Source of the DNA: Picocystis sp. L7
Taxonomy: Eukaryota > Chlorophyta > Picocystophyceae > Picocystales > Picocystaceae
Assembly: GCA_020975725.1 (NCBI GenBank)
Contig: QXJR01000007.1
Coordinates: 372,001 to 436,000 of the forward strand
Reading direction: 5' to 3'
DNA: 64,000 bases
This document shows, piece by piece, positions 27,282-37,900 of the stretch. Numbering within the stretch: the stretch's first letter is position 1; each line of letters opens with the position of its first letter. The notes beneath the pieces are model-generated. The model searched no databases and was not told the DNA's origin. It saw only the letters and a program-made list of their open reading frames with translations. The translations under genes and the position numbers were made by a program.

Positions 27282-27792
27282 TTTCGCGTCCGACGCTTCC
27301 TGCTCCGCGTTTCGTTGCTTCTTCGCCTGGTCCGTGCTCGCCGGACGGCCCTTGCCAGCTGGCAGCCACGTCCTGTGCTCTCGGGACCGACCCTTCGTTC
27401 TGCCGGCATCTTCGAGGGTTCCACCTTTGGCTTTCTCTTCCATTCGACCTCCAAATCCGCCCATCCGCTGTGCATCTCTCCCCCGCCTCTCGCCTCGTGC
27501 GACGTCTCTTCCTCCATCTTGGCTTCGCTGCGCATCACCGTGTCGACCTTCGTCCACGTGAGGGACGACCCCTGCCCTCCTCCTCGACGCAACCCGCCCC
27601 CCTTCCCGCGCGGACCCCCGTCCCGCTCGCCCAAAACCGTCGTCCCTTCCGTCACCCGCAGAGGACGGGTGGGTTCCCCCTCCTCCCCCAACCCCTTCCC
27701 TCCCCCTCTCGGACGGTGGGTTTGGTGGGGTGCTGAGGGATGGGACAGGGTGGGCAACCGTGTCCCAGCCTTCGAAACCGGTGCCAGACGCG
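27282..27792. other. intergenic region
   Basis: No supported gene. C-rich on the plus strand (many CCCCTCC and CCCTTCC runs around 27570-27710). Long open frames crossing it on both strands have low-complexity Arg/Pro/Ser composition and are rejected. Confidence 0.5.
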
Positions 27793-28214
27793 ATGATGCT
27801 GGCGCAAGCCGCTTCTGGACCGCACTTCGGACGTTCCATGGCGGTGCGTGGAGGCATGCCGAGGGAGACGAGGGCGAAAGGGAGGGGAGAAGACGAGACT
27901 GACGGAACGGATGGGACGTGCAGCTCGGAGGACTGGCGTTCCTGGTCGCGGCCAGCTACGTGGCCTACGGGAAGGAACACGTACGAGATGCGCCACGAAC
28001 AAGACAGGCCAACTACATCGTCAAAAGCGACAGTGGAGAATGCCACTATTACGGGTTCTGGGAGTGCAGTCGCAGAGGGGGAGACTGCGAACAATTGCTG
28101 CGAGAAATCAACGATTGCGTGGCGGCCAAGTGGGCGGAAGCCAAACAGATGGTGGGACACTCCGGAAGAACGCAGCAAGGTCAAACCAAAAAGAATCCAG
28201 ACAACGCAAGGTGA
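27793..28214 (+). CDS. small cysteine-rich membrane-anchored protein, two exons
   Basis: Exon 1 27793-27843 and exon 2 27924-28214, intron of 80 nt with GTGCGT donor and GTGCAG acceptor, keep the frame and give 113 residues. After MMLAQAASGPHFGRSMA comes a hydrophobic helix (LGGLAFLVAASYVAY) and then a short domain with cysteines spaced CX7C and CX9C (ECHYYGFWEC ... CEQLLREINDC), ending in a basic polar tail. The size, single helix and CX9C spacing resemble small mitochondrial intermembrane-space or complex-subunit proteins, but no named family was recognised. The first in-frame ATG could also be at 27796. Confidence 0.6.
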
Positions 28215-28744
28215 ACGTGAAAGCACACGAGACGAGACCGACGAAAGGGGGGAAACCCGCAACCGTAGAATGGAAGGTCCATGCAGGCACCAAAGACGGG
28301 ACTGCCCAAGGAAGTCGGACAGGGAGCACCAGATGGGAAACCAACGAGTCACCAGCCATTGAGGAGCGATTCGCTCTCAAGTCGACACCGAGCACGAGCA
28401 CTTCAAAGCAAGAACACGGTGGAGATTTATTTTTTTGGCAAATCTTGAATCGCCTGCGCAGCAGATCGATCGTTAGACAGCGGGTGCAGAAAGCAGCACG
28501 TTGTCCCGCGTCCGAGTAAGAAATCCAATCCAGCCAAGCTCAAAACGGCGGAACGAAAGCTAGAAAAGCATCTTCGTATCTTCGTGTTGTCCTCTTTCAC
28601 GGGTTCTGGATCCGATCCTCATGTGTCCGTGATGCGGTTGCCTCTTGCTGTCGACAGGAATAGCCAAGCGCTTCGTTCATCTCGTCCTGGCCACCTCTTC
28701 CACCTGGAAGGATCTACCTCAACTTCCCGCTCTTGTTCACCGGA
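28215..28744. other. intergenic region between convergent genes
   Basis: No supported gene or repeat; it contains the 3' flanks of the small cysteine-rich gene and of the EMI1/PANTS-family gene. Confidence 0.45.
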
Positions 28745-29168
28745 CTACACCGTCCTTCCAGCGCCCATCTTCGCGTCTTGCCGTTCTCTCAGGTGTCCAA
28801 ATTGCTTCTCCCAGAACTCCTGGGCTTCTTCCTTCGTCCGCAAGTCCCACAAGACCGACGTGGTGGGAAGCTCTTCGTCCGCGGGTGTCCCTCGTGCTTT
28901 GTTGCGCATGCATTTCCACAGGTCGGTCCACTTTTGATTGCAGCTGTCCAGCTCGCCGAACTTGTAGTATTGAGACAGTTGGTACACCGGAGCTAAGGAT
29001 GGCAAGGGAGGTGTCAGCGACAGGTGAGACGGCGCAATCGAACACTCCTCGCTTCCAGCGCCAAATCGAAACGCCCGCGCGTCGTCGCGTACAGTGGCAG
29101 AACCAGAGCTCGTCTAGTCGAGGAAGGCAGTCTCCTCTCGGCACACTCGCCGGCTTCTCCTCCGACAT
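28745..29168 (-). CDS. EMI1/PANTS family (DUF3128) protein, two exons
   Basis: Exon 1 29093-29168 and exon 2 28745-28992 on the minus strand, separated by a 100-nt intron (GTACGC donor, CCTTAG acceptor, phase 1), give 107 residues. The joined segment LDELWFCHSPVYQLSQYYK followed by FGELDSCNQKWTDLWKCMRN matches the family pattern of a conserved LWFC...P..Q...YY..G....C..KW.D...C motif. Four conserved cysteines suggest disulphides or metal. Members include yeast EMI1 (early meiotic induction) and human C22orf39/PANTS; some are linked to mitochondria. The junction falls inside the conserved motif, which supports the intron. The tail after residue 85 is polar. Confidence 0.8.
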
Positions 29169-29314
29169 GGGAAACGTCGCAACACCTGGTGCCGCCGGTC
29201 CCAACTGCAGCAGACAGTCAACTCGGAACGATGGACCCGATAGGAAGGGCAACTGATCTACACCTGCAGGAAGTGGGGAGGGAGAGAGGTTGCAAAGAAA
29301 AGGAAACTTCGGAT

Positions 29315-30808
29315 CTAATGGGCTGGATTGACGTCCAAGTACGCACGTAGCTTCTGCACCTGTTCCAACACTGAACGGCTGGAGGTTCCTCCCTCTGTGT
29401 CCCGCTTCTCTGCGCTGGCATCGAAGCTCCAAACTTCTGAAACGTCTTCTTCAAAGAGATCGCATATGGGCTTCAGATCATGCACTGTCAGGTCTGAAAG
29501 CTGGCATTTCTTATCTTCAGCAAGCTTCACTGCGGCACCAGCCATGTGATGTGTCTCGCGGAAGGGAACACCTTTGCGGACGAGGTACTCGGCCAAGTCC
29601 GTGGCCAGCATGTCTGCAGATAGGCTCGATCTCATCTTTTCTGGGTTTATTTTGAGAGTAGCAAGACAACCAGACGCTATTTGAAGACAGTCGAGCAGGG
29701 TGTCGACCACATCGAACAAAGCCTGCTTGTCCTCTTGAAAGTCCTTGTTGTAGGTGGTAGGAGTCCCTTTCATCACAGCAATCATTCCAGTGAGCTGTCC
29801 CAGGCACCTGCCAGCCTTTCCACGCAACAGCTCCAACGCATCAGGGTTCTTCTTCTGGGGCATCAGACTGCTGCCAGTACTGTAGGCATCGCTGCATTGC
29901 ACCATACCAAATTGACCGCTGCTGTAGATGATGAGGTCTTCCGCCCAGCGGGAGATGTGTGTGCTCGTCATGGTGCCCCAGAACAAGGTTTCGATCACAA
30001 AATCACGATCTGAGACTGCGTCCATGGAATTGGGACAGACTCCGCCAATAAACCCAAGCTCTTTGGCGAGAAACTGCCTGTCCACCTTGAATGGATTTCC
30101 CGCTAGGGCTCCCGATCCAAGTGGCAATCTTGCCACACGAGGAAGCAAGTCACGCAGGCGCTCATCGTCCCGTTGCCACGCCGCAGCATGGGAGAGAAGC
30201 CAGTGCGACCACCTCACTGTCTGCGCTGGTTGTAAATGCGTGAAACCGGGCATGACCACGTCCACCTCCCTTTCTGCCCGGTCGGCAGCGATCCGAATGA
30301 GCTCTTGGAGGCATTCCCTCGTTCGGATCAGCTGTCGATAGAGCCAGAGGCGTGTGTCCGTGGCCACTTGGTCGTTCCTGGACCTCCCTGTGTGTAGCTT
30401 CCCACCAACCGCTCCCACGATCTCCGACAGTCTCCTTTCGTTTGCCGTATGGATGTCTTCGTCTCCCGAGACGACCTGGAACTGTTCCTGGGCCCATTCT
30501 TCGGCCACTTGCTTCAACCCTTCCACGAGGGCGTTTGCTTCGTCTTCCGTGATGACGTTCGCCTTGGCCAACGCCTTAGCATAGGCCATGCTGCCTTCGC
30601 AATCCTCTTGTGCCATCCGACGATCCACGTGCAAGCTGTCGTTGAACTTCTCCATCAGAGGGTCGGTCTCGCCGCTGAATCTCCCCCCCCAGAGCTTCTT
30701 CTTCCCCTCCGTCGCCGCCATGACCCTGCTGCCACGTCTTCCCGCCACACAGCCCGTCTTTCCCCTCGCGATTCGCGTCGATGCGGTCGTGCAAACGTGA
30801 GCGCGCAT
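29315..30808 (-). CDS. ARGH: argininosuccinate lyase
   Basis: 497 residues from the ATG at 30808; a second ATG at 30721 (MAATEGKKKLWGGRF) would start exactly at the conserved core, so the 29 residues before it (Arg/Thr/Ala-rich, one acidic-free stretch) are probably an organelle-targeting peptide. Conserved elements: KLWGGRFSGETDPLM, HTGRSRNDQVATD, PGFTHLQPAQTVRWSHW and the fumarase/aspartase superfamily signature GSSLMPQKKNPD with the catalytic serine loop. The enzyme splits argininosuccinate into arginine and fumarate in arginine synthesis; in plants and algae this occurs in the plastid. No intron. Length fits the family (about 460) plus a transit peptide. Confidence 0.95.
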   Translation of the reverse strand: MRAHVCTTASTRIARGKTGCVAGRRGSRVMAATEGKKKLWGGRFSGETDPLMEKFNDSLHVDRRMAQEDCEGSMAYAKALAKANVITEDEANALVEGLKQVAEEWAQEQFQVVSGDEDIHTANERRLSEIVGAVGGKLHTGRSRNDQVATDTRLWLYRQLIRTRECLQELIRIAADRAEREVDVVMPGFTHLQPAQTVRWSHWLLSHAAAWQRDDERLRDLLPRVARLPLGSGALAGNPFKVDRQFLAKELGFIGGVCPNSMDAVSDRDFVIETLFWGTMTSTHISRWAEDLIIYSSGQFGMVQCSDAYSTGSSLMPQKKNPDALELLRGKAGRCLGQLTGMIAVMKGTPTTYNKDFQEDKQALFDVVDTLLDCLQIASGCLATLKINPEKMRSSLSADMLATDLAEYLVRKGVPFRETHHMAGAAVKLAEDKKCQLSDLTVHDLKPICDLFEEDVSEVWSFDASAEKRDTEGGTSSRSVLEQVQKLRAYLDVNPAH

Positions 30809-32038
30809 CCCGACACTTTGGCGACGTTCCGAGCGCCGCCGCCCAGACCACGTGGGTCCTCCTTGAGTTAACAAGGTCGCTTAACTTCCCTCCTGCACAA
30901 CCGCCTCCTACCCCCCTTCGGACGGACCCAGTGGAAGACCCAAAGGACAATGCCTGGGACATCCAAGGCGGGGTGGGAGATGGTGGAGCAAGGTTGGCGT
31001 CCCATGAAGAACGACGCCATCCGCGTTCGTTGTCCGCGTGGGAGAACGAAAGCACATGAAAGATCGGCACGGCCGTGTGTAGCCCGCTCTCCCTGCGTAT
31101 GGAAATTGTTGGCTCTTGGATTGACCTCTGAAGCGCAAGGGCTCGGTCTGCATACACAATCCACTACCGTAGAGCCCTTGATTGAAGGTCGTGCGAGTGG
31201 TCTGTCGTTCACAAAAAAACGGTCATAGCGAAGGTGCATTCGTTTCCGCTCCGTTTGGTGCTGTAACCAATCCGCTTGACCCGTGTTGATAGCGCAAAGC
31301 CTTACCGCAAGAATGTATCAACGAGCAAAACCAACCAAAGTCAACCTTGCCCTTTGAGGGGGATTTGACAAGAAGGTTGCTCGAACTTCTTCAGCTCGCT
31401 ATGCCGAAGGGTTGAAATGCACTTGCAAGTTATTCTTAGCCAGTGATGACTAGGATGTCGGGCGTCGATGCGACCTCGGTCAGCTAGACCTCGTTCTATT
31501 CCCAGATACGCGCGACTTGTACATTGGACAATATATTGCGAGGTGCACTTTCATGGACGTCATTCGTACCCTACAATTATACTTCCCGTTCCAATCCGAT
31601 ATCCAACAGCGAGACCCTCCTCGATGGCTATTTCTGGTTTCATTTTGAGATGCTCGGCTTTCCGATTGCCCAAGAGTGCATCGAAGTGCACGGGTACGAA
31701 CTTCGGCCTAACATTGTAGGTAGAGAAATTTCGTGCTGAGTTCGGGTTGTATGATCCGGGAATTCGCGTGCCGAGTTGATGGGCGAGTTGCGGGGTGAAG
31801 TACGGCCCTTTCATCTGCGAATTCCGACAGTAAAACACATGGCTTGTGATTCCTCCAGAAAAAAAAAGAGCGAGAAGCAATCACGGGGTGCGCCCATTCC
31901 AGGAGGGAAAGTCCTCATGTTCGCCTTTCCGTAAGGCTTTGAGACAAGACCCCTCCAGAATTACCGAGGGAGTCTGGGTGGGCCCAAAACCATCGACGCA
32001 GACGAATCGAAGGGGAGGACCGTCGGCCGCCGGGAGTT
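30809..32038. other. intergenic region (1.2 kb)
   Basis: It separates the divergent ARGH and WDR12 genes. From about 31240 to 31900 it is less GC-rich than its neighbours. I find no convincing gene, RNA or repeat; short open frames on both strands lack recognisable sequence. Confidence 0.45.
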
Positions 32039-33539
32039 ATGGCGGCGGAACGCAGCGATGCACAGGTGCGAGGGGGTCCAGGCATCGTGAAAAGGCGTGG
32101 GAATGAGAACGATCGGATCGAGGACCGCGGTGCTGACCCTGGTTTTGATGGGGAGGGCGCAGGTCACCTGCAAGTTCGTGACCAAGCTGCCGAAAGAATG
32201 GAGAGTGCCGGAGCAGCTGCTGGCTGTGCCGGCGCAGATCACCCGACATGGACTGTCGGAAATCATCAATCAGATGCTAGGAGTAGGTGCGTTTCAGTAA
32301 GGAACATGCGGAGAGAAGGGAGTCTGCATGGCTGGAACGCGAACCTCAACGGCTGACCAGTGAGAGAAACAACTTTTGCAACGAGAAGGTGAACCGAAGA
32401 TATTTGACTTTCTCATCCAGGGAGAACTTGTGCGTGGTTCGGTAGAACATATGTTGCTGGACAAAGGGATTTCGACCGAAACATCTGTTGAAATTGAGTA
32501 CATTTTGGCTGTACCACCACCCAAGGACAATGCTGCGCACAAGCAAGACGATTGGTTATCAGACCTTTCCTCATTCAGAGCGGATGGCGAAACGTTTGTC
32601 GTAGCAGCTCTCTATGACGGCTACATCACAATGCACAAGGTTGATGGATGTGAGAATGTGACACTCCAATCAAAGGTGAGGGTGTCAGATGGGCAAGTAA
32701 ACGCTGTCTCCCCCTGCCACAGCAGGGATGATGGTGTTCCTCAGGGCCTTCTAGCAGCCACAAACGAGTATGATATCAAGTTGTTCAACGTCAGCATTAC
32801 ACGTGAAGATTGCTTTGAACTTGTTCTGTCGTATGCAGGCCATACTGATGGCGTGGAATGCCTGTCTGTTGCCCCGGATGATAGTAGGTTTGTGTCAGGT
32901 GGATGGGACAACACAATTTGCTTGTGGGAATCAGCATGCCCCACCAAATTCCTTGATTCTGCATTGGGAAGCAAACGGCAAAAGGTCAGAAGGTCCTCAC
33001 AAGCCGTCGAAACTGCCGAGCCACTGCTGAAGCTTGCCGAACATAGTCAGTGTGTTTCTGCTTTGGACTGGGTCACGGCTAACTGCGTGTTCTCTGGGTC
33101 GTGGGATCATAATGTGAAATGCTGGGATGTATCCTCCACCAAGGTGCTAGCATCGTATCATAGCCCTCACCCTGTCTATGCCGTTTCGGCGGAAACCGGC
33201 AAGGACACCCCATGTGTTGCGATTGGGGGCGGAGACAATGTTGTCAGGCTTTGGGATACAAGAGAACAGCAAGGAGAGCAATCCGCATCCATCAAGCTGA
33301 TGACTCCATCCCACGAGGGATGGATCACTGCTGTACGCTGGTGCCCTGCTTCTGAGTACCATTTCCTGTCCGCTTCTGTGGATGGGCACGTGAAGCTTTG
33401 GGACATTCGTTCGAAGGTTCCTCTGGCTACGCTTAGCACGCACACAGGAAAGGCATTCTGCACGACGTGGATGGGCAAGAGTTTCGTAGCGAGTGGTGGT
33501 GAGGATGCAATGCTGAGGATAGCAGAGATTGCCATATAG
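32039..33539 (+). CDS. WDR12: ribosome biogenesis protein WDR12/YTM1, three exons
   Basis: Exons 32039-32065, 32163-32286 and 32389-33539 give 433 residues with the frame kept. Introns are 97 and 102 nt; donors are GTGCGA and GTGCGT, acceptors GCGCAG and GAGAAG, and the first has a GCTGAC branch-like motif. The joined N-terminus (VTCKFVTKLPKEW, RHGLSEIINQMLG, FDFLIQGELVRGS) is the NLE ubiquitin-like domain, which binds the AAA ATPase Rea1/MDN1. It is followed by a seven-bladed WD40 propeller (VSGGWDNTICLWE, FSGSWDHNVKCWDV, LSASVDGHVKLWDI). In yeast and animals it forms the Ytm1-Erb1-Nop7 (PeBoW) complex needed for 60S subunit maturation. Converges with eS4. Confidence 0.93.
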
Positions 33540-33657
33540 ACTACGACGCTTCCGAGGTTCGAATAAACGGCTCTACAATGTGACACACTGTCAACTACAA
33601 AAGCCTCTCTCGCATCCAATCGTTAGATCATTCGAAAGAAAGATCGCCGGTTCCACT

Positions 33658-34778
33658 TCACTTGTTATTGCGCCTTGCTGCCTCCTCCAAGATTGTCAAC
33701 TTCACACCCTTGCCCTTGGGCATGGTGATCAGAGGTGTGGTCCCCTTACCGATAACAAACACGTTTGCCATGCGCGTGGCAAAGGTGTTTCCAGCCGCAT
33801 CCTTGACATGACAGATATCGAACGTTCCTTTGTGCTTCTCGCGGTGAATCATGATACCAGCGCGCCCTCTGTTGCGCCCACCAGTGATGATCACCATGTT
33901 GCCGACATCGAACTTCACGAAGTCTTTGATCTTTCCAGTCTCGATGTCCAAAACAACAGTGTCGTTGGCCTTAATCAGAGGGTCCGGATAGCGGACGGTA
34001 CGCCCATCATGCGTAATAATGCATGGGATACCCTTGCTACCATATTTCACATCCTTCACACGGCAGAGCTTGTACCCAGCTTCTTCCTTGGAAATGCGGT
34101 GGACGACAAACCTACCCTTCACATCGTAGAGGAGACGGAAGAACTCGTTCGTCTTCTCGATCTCCACCACGTCCATGAGGCCAGTGGGGTAGGTCTTGTC
34201 CGTGCGCACCTTTCCGTCCACCTTGATCAACCTCTGCATCATGATGGAGGTCACCTCCTTGCCGGTGAGCGCGTACTTGAGGCGGTTCCTCAGCAGCAAG
34301 ATCAGAGGAAGGCATTCCCTCGACTTATGAGGTCCAGGGCTGGGCTTCGGGGCCTGTATCGTGCGAATGGCAGATCAAGTCGCGATGGACGGATCGTGTT
34401 CGGTTAGCATCATTCCCACATCTTCCCTTTCGCGAAGATCTTCCTTCGGGACCTTCCTTCGAGGTTTCGAGGTCAAACCCTGACCGTCGTCCGGAACCCC
34501 CATTGGATCTGTGCCACTTTCCCTTCTTTGCGACGTTCACGTGTGTACCCCATCGATTCGGTTGTTCCGTCACTTCCGGCTCCCTTTCACGGCCGTCTCT
34601 GGGATTCTCGTTGCGTTCACGTCGTCCCACGGCATCTGGTGGCGGCCCTTTGTCCCAGACCCCTTCGGATCGCGTCGCGTTTTTCGCCACGTACGAAGAT
34701 ACCGCCCAGCTTGTCCAACATCCAGTGCTTGGGTGCATTGAGGCGCTTGAGATGCTTCTTGGTCCCGCGGACGCCCAT
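33658..34778 (-). CDS. RPS4: cytosolic ribosomal protein eS4, two exons
   Basis: Exon 1 34695-34778 (28 codons, starting [20 protein letters not shown]) and exon 2 33658-34353, separated by a 341-nt intron (GTACGT donor, ATACAG acceptor, phase 0), give 259 residues, the usual length. The junction rebuilds the family sequence [21 protein letters not shown]. Exon 2 has the S4 RNA-binding region, the [15 protein letters not shown] segment, the KOW-type region [17 protein letters not shown] and the C-terminal [15 protein letters not shown]. It is a small-subunit component near the mRNA entry side. Confidence 0.96.
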
Positions 34779-36376
34779 CGTGTGCGGTTCGAGAGGCGAA
34801 GGTGGCGGCGGTGGCGATCGTCCAAAGACGTTCAAGTGACCTCTTCAGGGCTTCCCCACAGGGCGCCGCCAGGACCCACCCCCGAATATTCGCATGGGAA
34901 AACAGGACCCGAGGAAGAGAAGGCGCCCCCATCCTGGAAAAGGGGGGGTCCAACCCGGCCACGAAAGGGAGGGGCGAAAGGGGACGTAGACCCGAAACCC
35001 GAACCACCATCCGGTTCACACGCCTTGTGCGCTTGGCGGAGGGCGGGAACGAGAGCGGAGATCGTGAGGCGTCGCCCGGCGATCGAGACGAGGATGGCGA
35101 ACCTCGACGCCTACCGCGAACGGATCCACCGCTCGCGATGAAGAGGGAACTCATCCATCAAGTCGAAGGCTTTCCCTCCGATATACAACGATTCGTTGCT
35201 TGCGCACCTGGCGCCATGCGCGGAGGGCGATATCTTGCAAGACGAACGATAAATCTTGGTGGGAATGGTACGCCCAAGCGCATTGTCAAGCTCTTCTCGA
35301 CGCCCGAAGTGCTCCCAAGTCGAAAAGACGGGCTTGAATAAAATTTTATCTCATTCGATTCCACGTGCATAGCCCACACTTCACTTCGTCTTGCAATGCG
35401 TACAATAAGTATGATGTTGCTTTGGCCTTGAATGTAACTACTCTTGCCATGCGTGTCCTTTCATACGAAATTGCAAGTGTCGAGCAGTCGAGCCGATGTC
35501 AATCCTCGAGGACATAGTTTCTCACCGTCATAATTTACCTCTTGCAATTTCGAAAGGTGAGCAAGGACCCGTGGAAATACTTGCATACTTTAAAGTCCTG
35601 ACGATGCTGCACCTTCCCGAGGCTTGTCTTGCACGCGAACTTGAGTGTTTAGTGCATTCAAGCTGTGATAGAGGCGGCCTCATCGGTCCTCCAACATCCT
35701 TCCATGCGACAAGTAGTTGAGGTTCGAGTGGCGATTGATGGGGCGAGCATGTTTCGAATGTGGCTAAAAAATGCTCCGTTGTCGTCATGATGCACCTGCC
35801 GTGGGGCTTCACATGAAATCTGAATGTAAACTCTCAAGGTTGTCTACATAAAAGCATGCGTTGCAATGTATCGTCGTATTCCCCTCTAATACGTTCCACG
35901 TATTCCAATGAGAAACGATCGAGTAGACTTGGCAAAGCGATCAAAAATAGATCCTCTAAGGGCTCCCACACGTGCTCAAGCGCGTCTGCAAAGATAGTGC
36001 CGACATCCATCTTCATCGTAGTGAACTAGTGATTAAAATTAAGTTGGAACTACAGGTGCAAAGGCTCCCTCCCATCCACACACATAAGCATAGGAGCTAG
36101 ACTTGCGCTTGTCAGTGTCTTGCCGTGCAAACATTCTTCACGAAAGCACTTTAGAAGGCCAATGTGTCGCATGGAACATCCTTACACCTCCAATAATGCG
36201 AGAAGGAAAAGCACACGAGCATTGACCAAACATGTATCCTTATGGAGCAAGGCTGGGGCCGACGGGGAAGACCGAACGTGACATGACATTGCTTCGGAAA
36301 CCGCAACGTGACGGTGCGAACATTGTTCTAGTACAATATCGATGGGCCGTGGTGCACCACATACAAAGACAACAGT
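34779..36376. other. gene-poor region (1.6 kb)
   Basis: No supported gene. The first 550 bp are GC-rich with CGAAAGG-type motifs (34963-34982) and hold frames such as one ending at 35139 (ANLDAYRERIHRSR), which could be a short terminal exon but cannot be supported. From about 35340 to 36370 composition shifts to more A+T. No tRNA-like or repeat structure was recognised. Confidence 0.4.
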
Positions 36377-36941
36377 TTATTGCACTTCTAACAACTCGAC
36401 GTCAAACACCAATGTGGAACTCGGTGGGATTACTGGTGGGAAACCGTCCTCGCCATAAGCATAATCAGGTGTGCACGTCAATGTCGCACGCTGTCCCACA
36501 GACATCTGGGACACACCTTCGTCCCAGCCCTTGATCACCATGCCCATGCCAATCGTGAATCGAAAAGGCTGACCGCGATCACGGGACGAATCGAACTTCT
36601 TGCCAGAAGTCAAAGCACCAGTGTAATGCACTGATACAAGGATGCAACAGGAATCGATACGAAGAGAGAACATGCGTTGGGGTCAGCACCAGAGAGGTGT
36701 GGGGATGCTCGCGCGTCGCCGAAAAACGAACGCCGGCGCAAGGCCAGCACGCACCTGTCACCACTTGTCCAGGTTTGGGAAACGTCTGTCCGTCACCTTC
36801 CTTCACGCTTTCGACCGTGACTCCAGCTTTCATGACGTGAGATCGTCTGGACTGCCCTCGGACTGCGCGGGCATCCGCACGGCGCGCTCGAATCGAGGCC
36901 ACGGGCTTGCCTCTCAAGGCGCTGAGCTGGCTGGTGGCCAT
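36377..36941 (-). CDS. FKBP-type peptidyl-prolyl isomerase with N-terminal extension, two exons
   Basis: Exon 1 36755-36941 and exon 2 36377-36630 with a 124-nt intron (GTGCGT donor, GTATCAG acceptor, phase 1) give 146 residues. The junction rebuilds the strictly conserved KPGQVVT/VHYTG strand. The FKBP core (about residues 38-146) keeps the binding and active-site residues: [34 protein letters not shown] and FDVELL. The first 37 residues ([21 protein letters not shown]...) are basic and nearly acid-free, suggesting an organelle-targeting peptide; alternatively translation starts at the internal MKAGVTVE, giving a cytosolic FKBP12. The enzyme catalyses cis-trans isomerisation of prolyl bonds. 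Confidence 0.92.
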
Positions 36942-37510
36942 GGTCAACGATCGCTGAGAAACGGTGCAATCCAGTTCGTCCGTCAGCACCACGTGCGATC
37001 AACAGGCATGTCGAATCCCTTCTTCCTTTCGTTCCTCGTTCATGCACGGATTCATTCACGTCTGCGCACCTGCTTCGTCGTGTTTGGTACGACTCCTCGG
37101 CGTCTGCTTTTGCCAATGGATGTGTCCTGATGGTTCCACCTCATCGCCATCCTCGCCGCTACACGTTAGAAGGCCCCCAATCCTCGATTCATCGGGGTTC
37201 CTTTCCGCGTCCAGGCGACAGAACCCGTGGAGGAGCTTCCCAACGCGAACCGGTCCACGTTGCAACGGCCAGCTCCTCTCGGTTCCTCTGAGGAGGACAT
37301 GGACGTTGGGTTCGGGGCGTCCTATCCCAGCTCGTGCGCCTACGTCCCATCGTCCTTCGCACTTCGCGCCGCCATCGTCCGCACCTCGCCACGCGAAACA
37401 GGCGGTTTTTCGGGCGGAAAGCGAGCAAGGAGCGGCGTGGGAGGTGGACAAGATGCAGTCCTCGATGACCACCAGGTGCGAAACGGAGCGAGTCGGACGA
37501 GGAACGCTCG

Positions 37511-37825
37511 ATGGCGGTCGGGAACGGATGGGTGCGGGAGCATGCGTCGCGGACGAAGCAATGGAAGATGCTACGGGAACGTGCGCAAAAATACCATGGA
37601 GCCGATTGGAACGATCGGAAGAGAAATTCGGTCGCAGTTGTTGGCAGTGCCAACCCGAAGGGTGCTCGATGGACCCTTGAAGTTCCTGCGCAGGAAGCGG
37701 GACCGCTGCCGACGTCATCCGAGGTCGCCGCGTCGTTGCTCTACGGGCCGCGTGGAATCCTCGACGATCTGGAGGAAGCCGTGCGTCGCTGTTTTTGCTG
37801 TGGCTCGACGACGAACTCACGCTGA
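37511..37825 (+). CDS. possible small protein of unknown function
   Basis: An ATG-initiated frame of 104 residues with fairly protein-like composition (RAQKYHGADWNDRKRNSV, GPRGILDDLEEAV). Opposite-strand and other-frame ORFs of similar or greater length overlap it, and it lies where 5' exons of the uL10 gene might be. A GTGCGT donor at 37781 cuts through it. It could therefore be a separate gene, part of the uL10 gene, or nothing. No family recognised. Confidence 0.25.
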   Translation: MAVGNGWVREHASRTKQWKMLRERAQKYHGADWNDRKRNSVAVVGSANPKGARWTLEVPAQEAGPLPTSSEVAASLLYGPRGILDDLEEAVRRCFCCGSTTNSR

Positions 37826-37900
37826 CTTGTTCGTTTTTTCGCTGCGATCTTTGTTTCCGAATAACCCTACGGACGGGACAGCTCGAGTCGCCGTAGCCAG

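Noticed and set aside
26982-28352. 456-residue minus-strand open frame
   Set aside because: It overlaps the armadillo-like gene and the spliced cysteine-rich gene on the other strand, is low-complexity and Arg/Ser/Gly-rich, and changes character along its length.
31440-31520. possible tRNA-like stretch
   Set aside because: I looked for A-box and B-box plus cloverleaf pairing and did not find a consistent fold.
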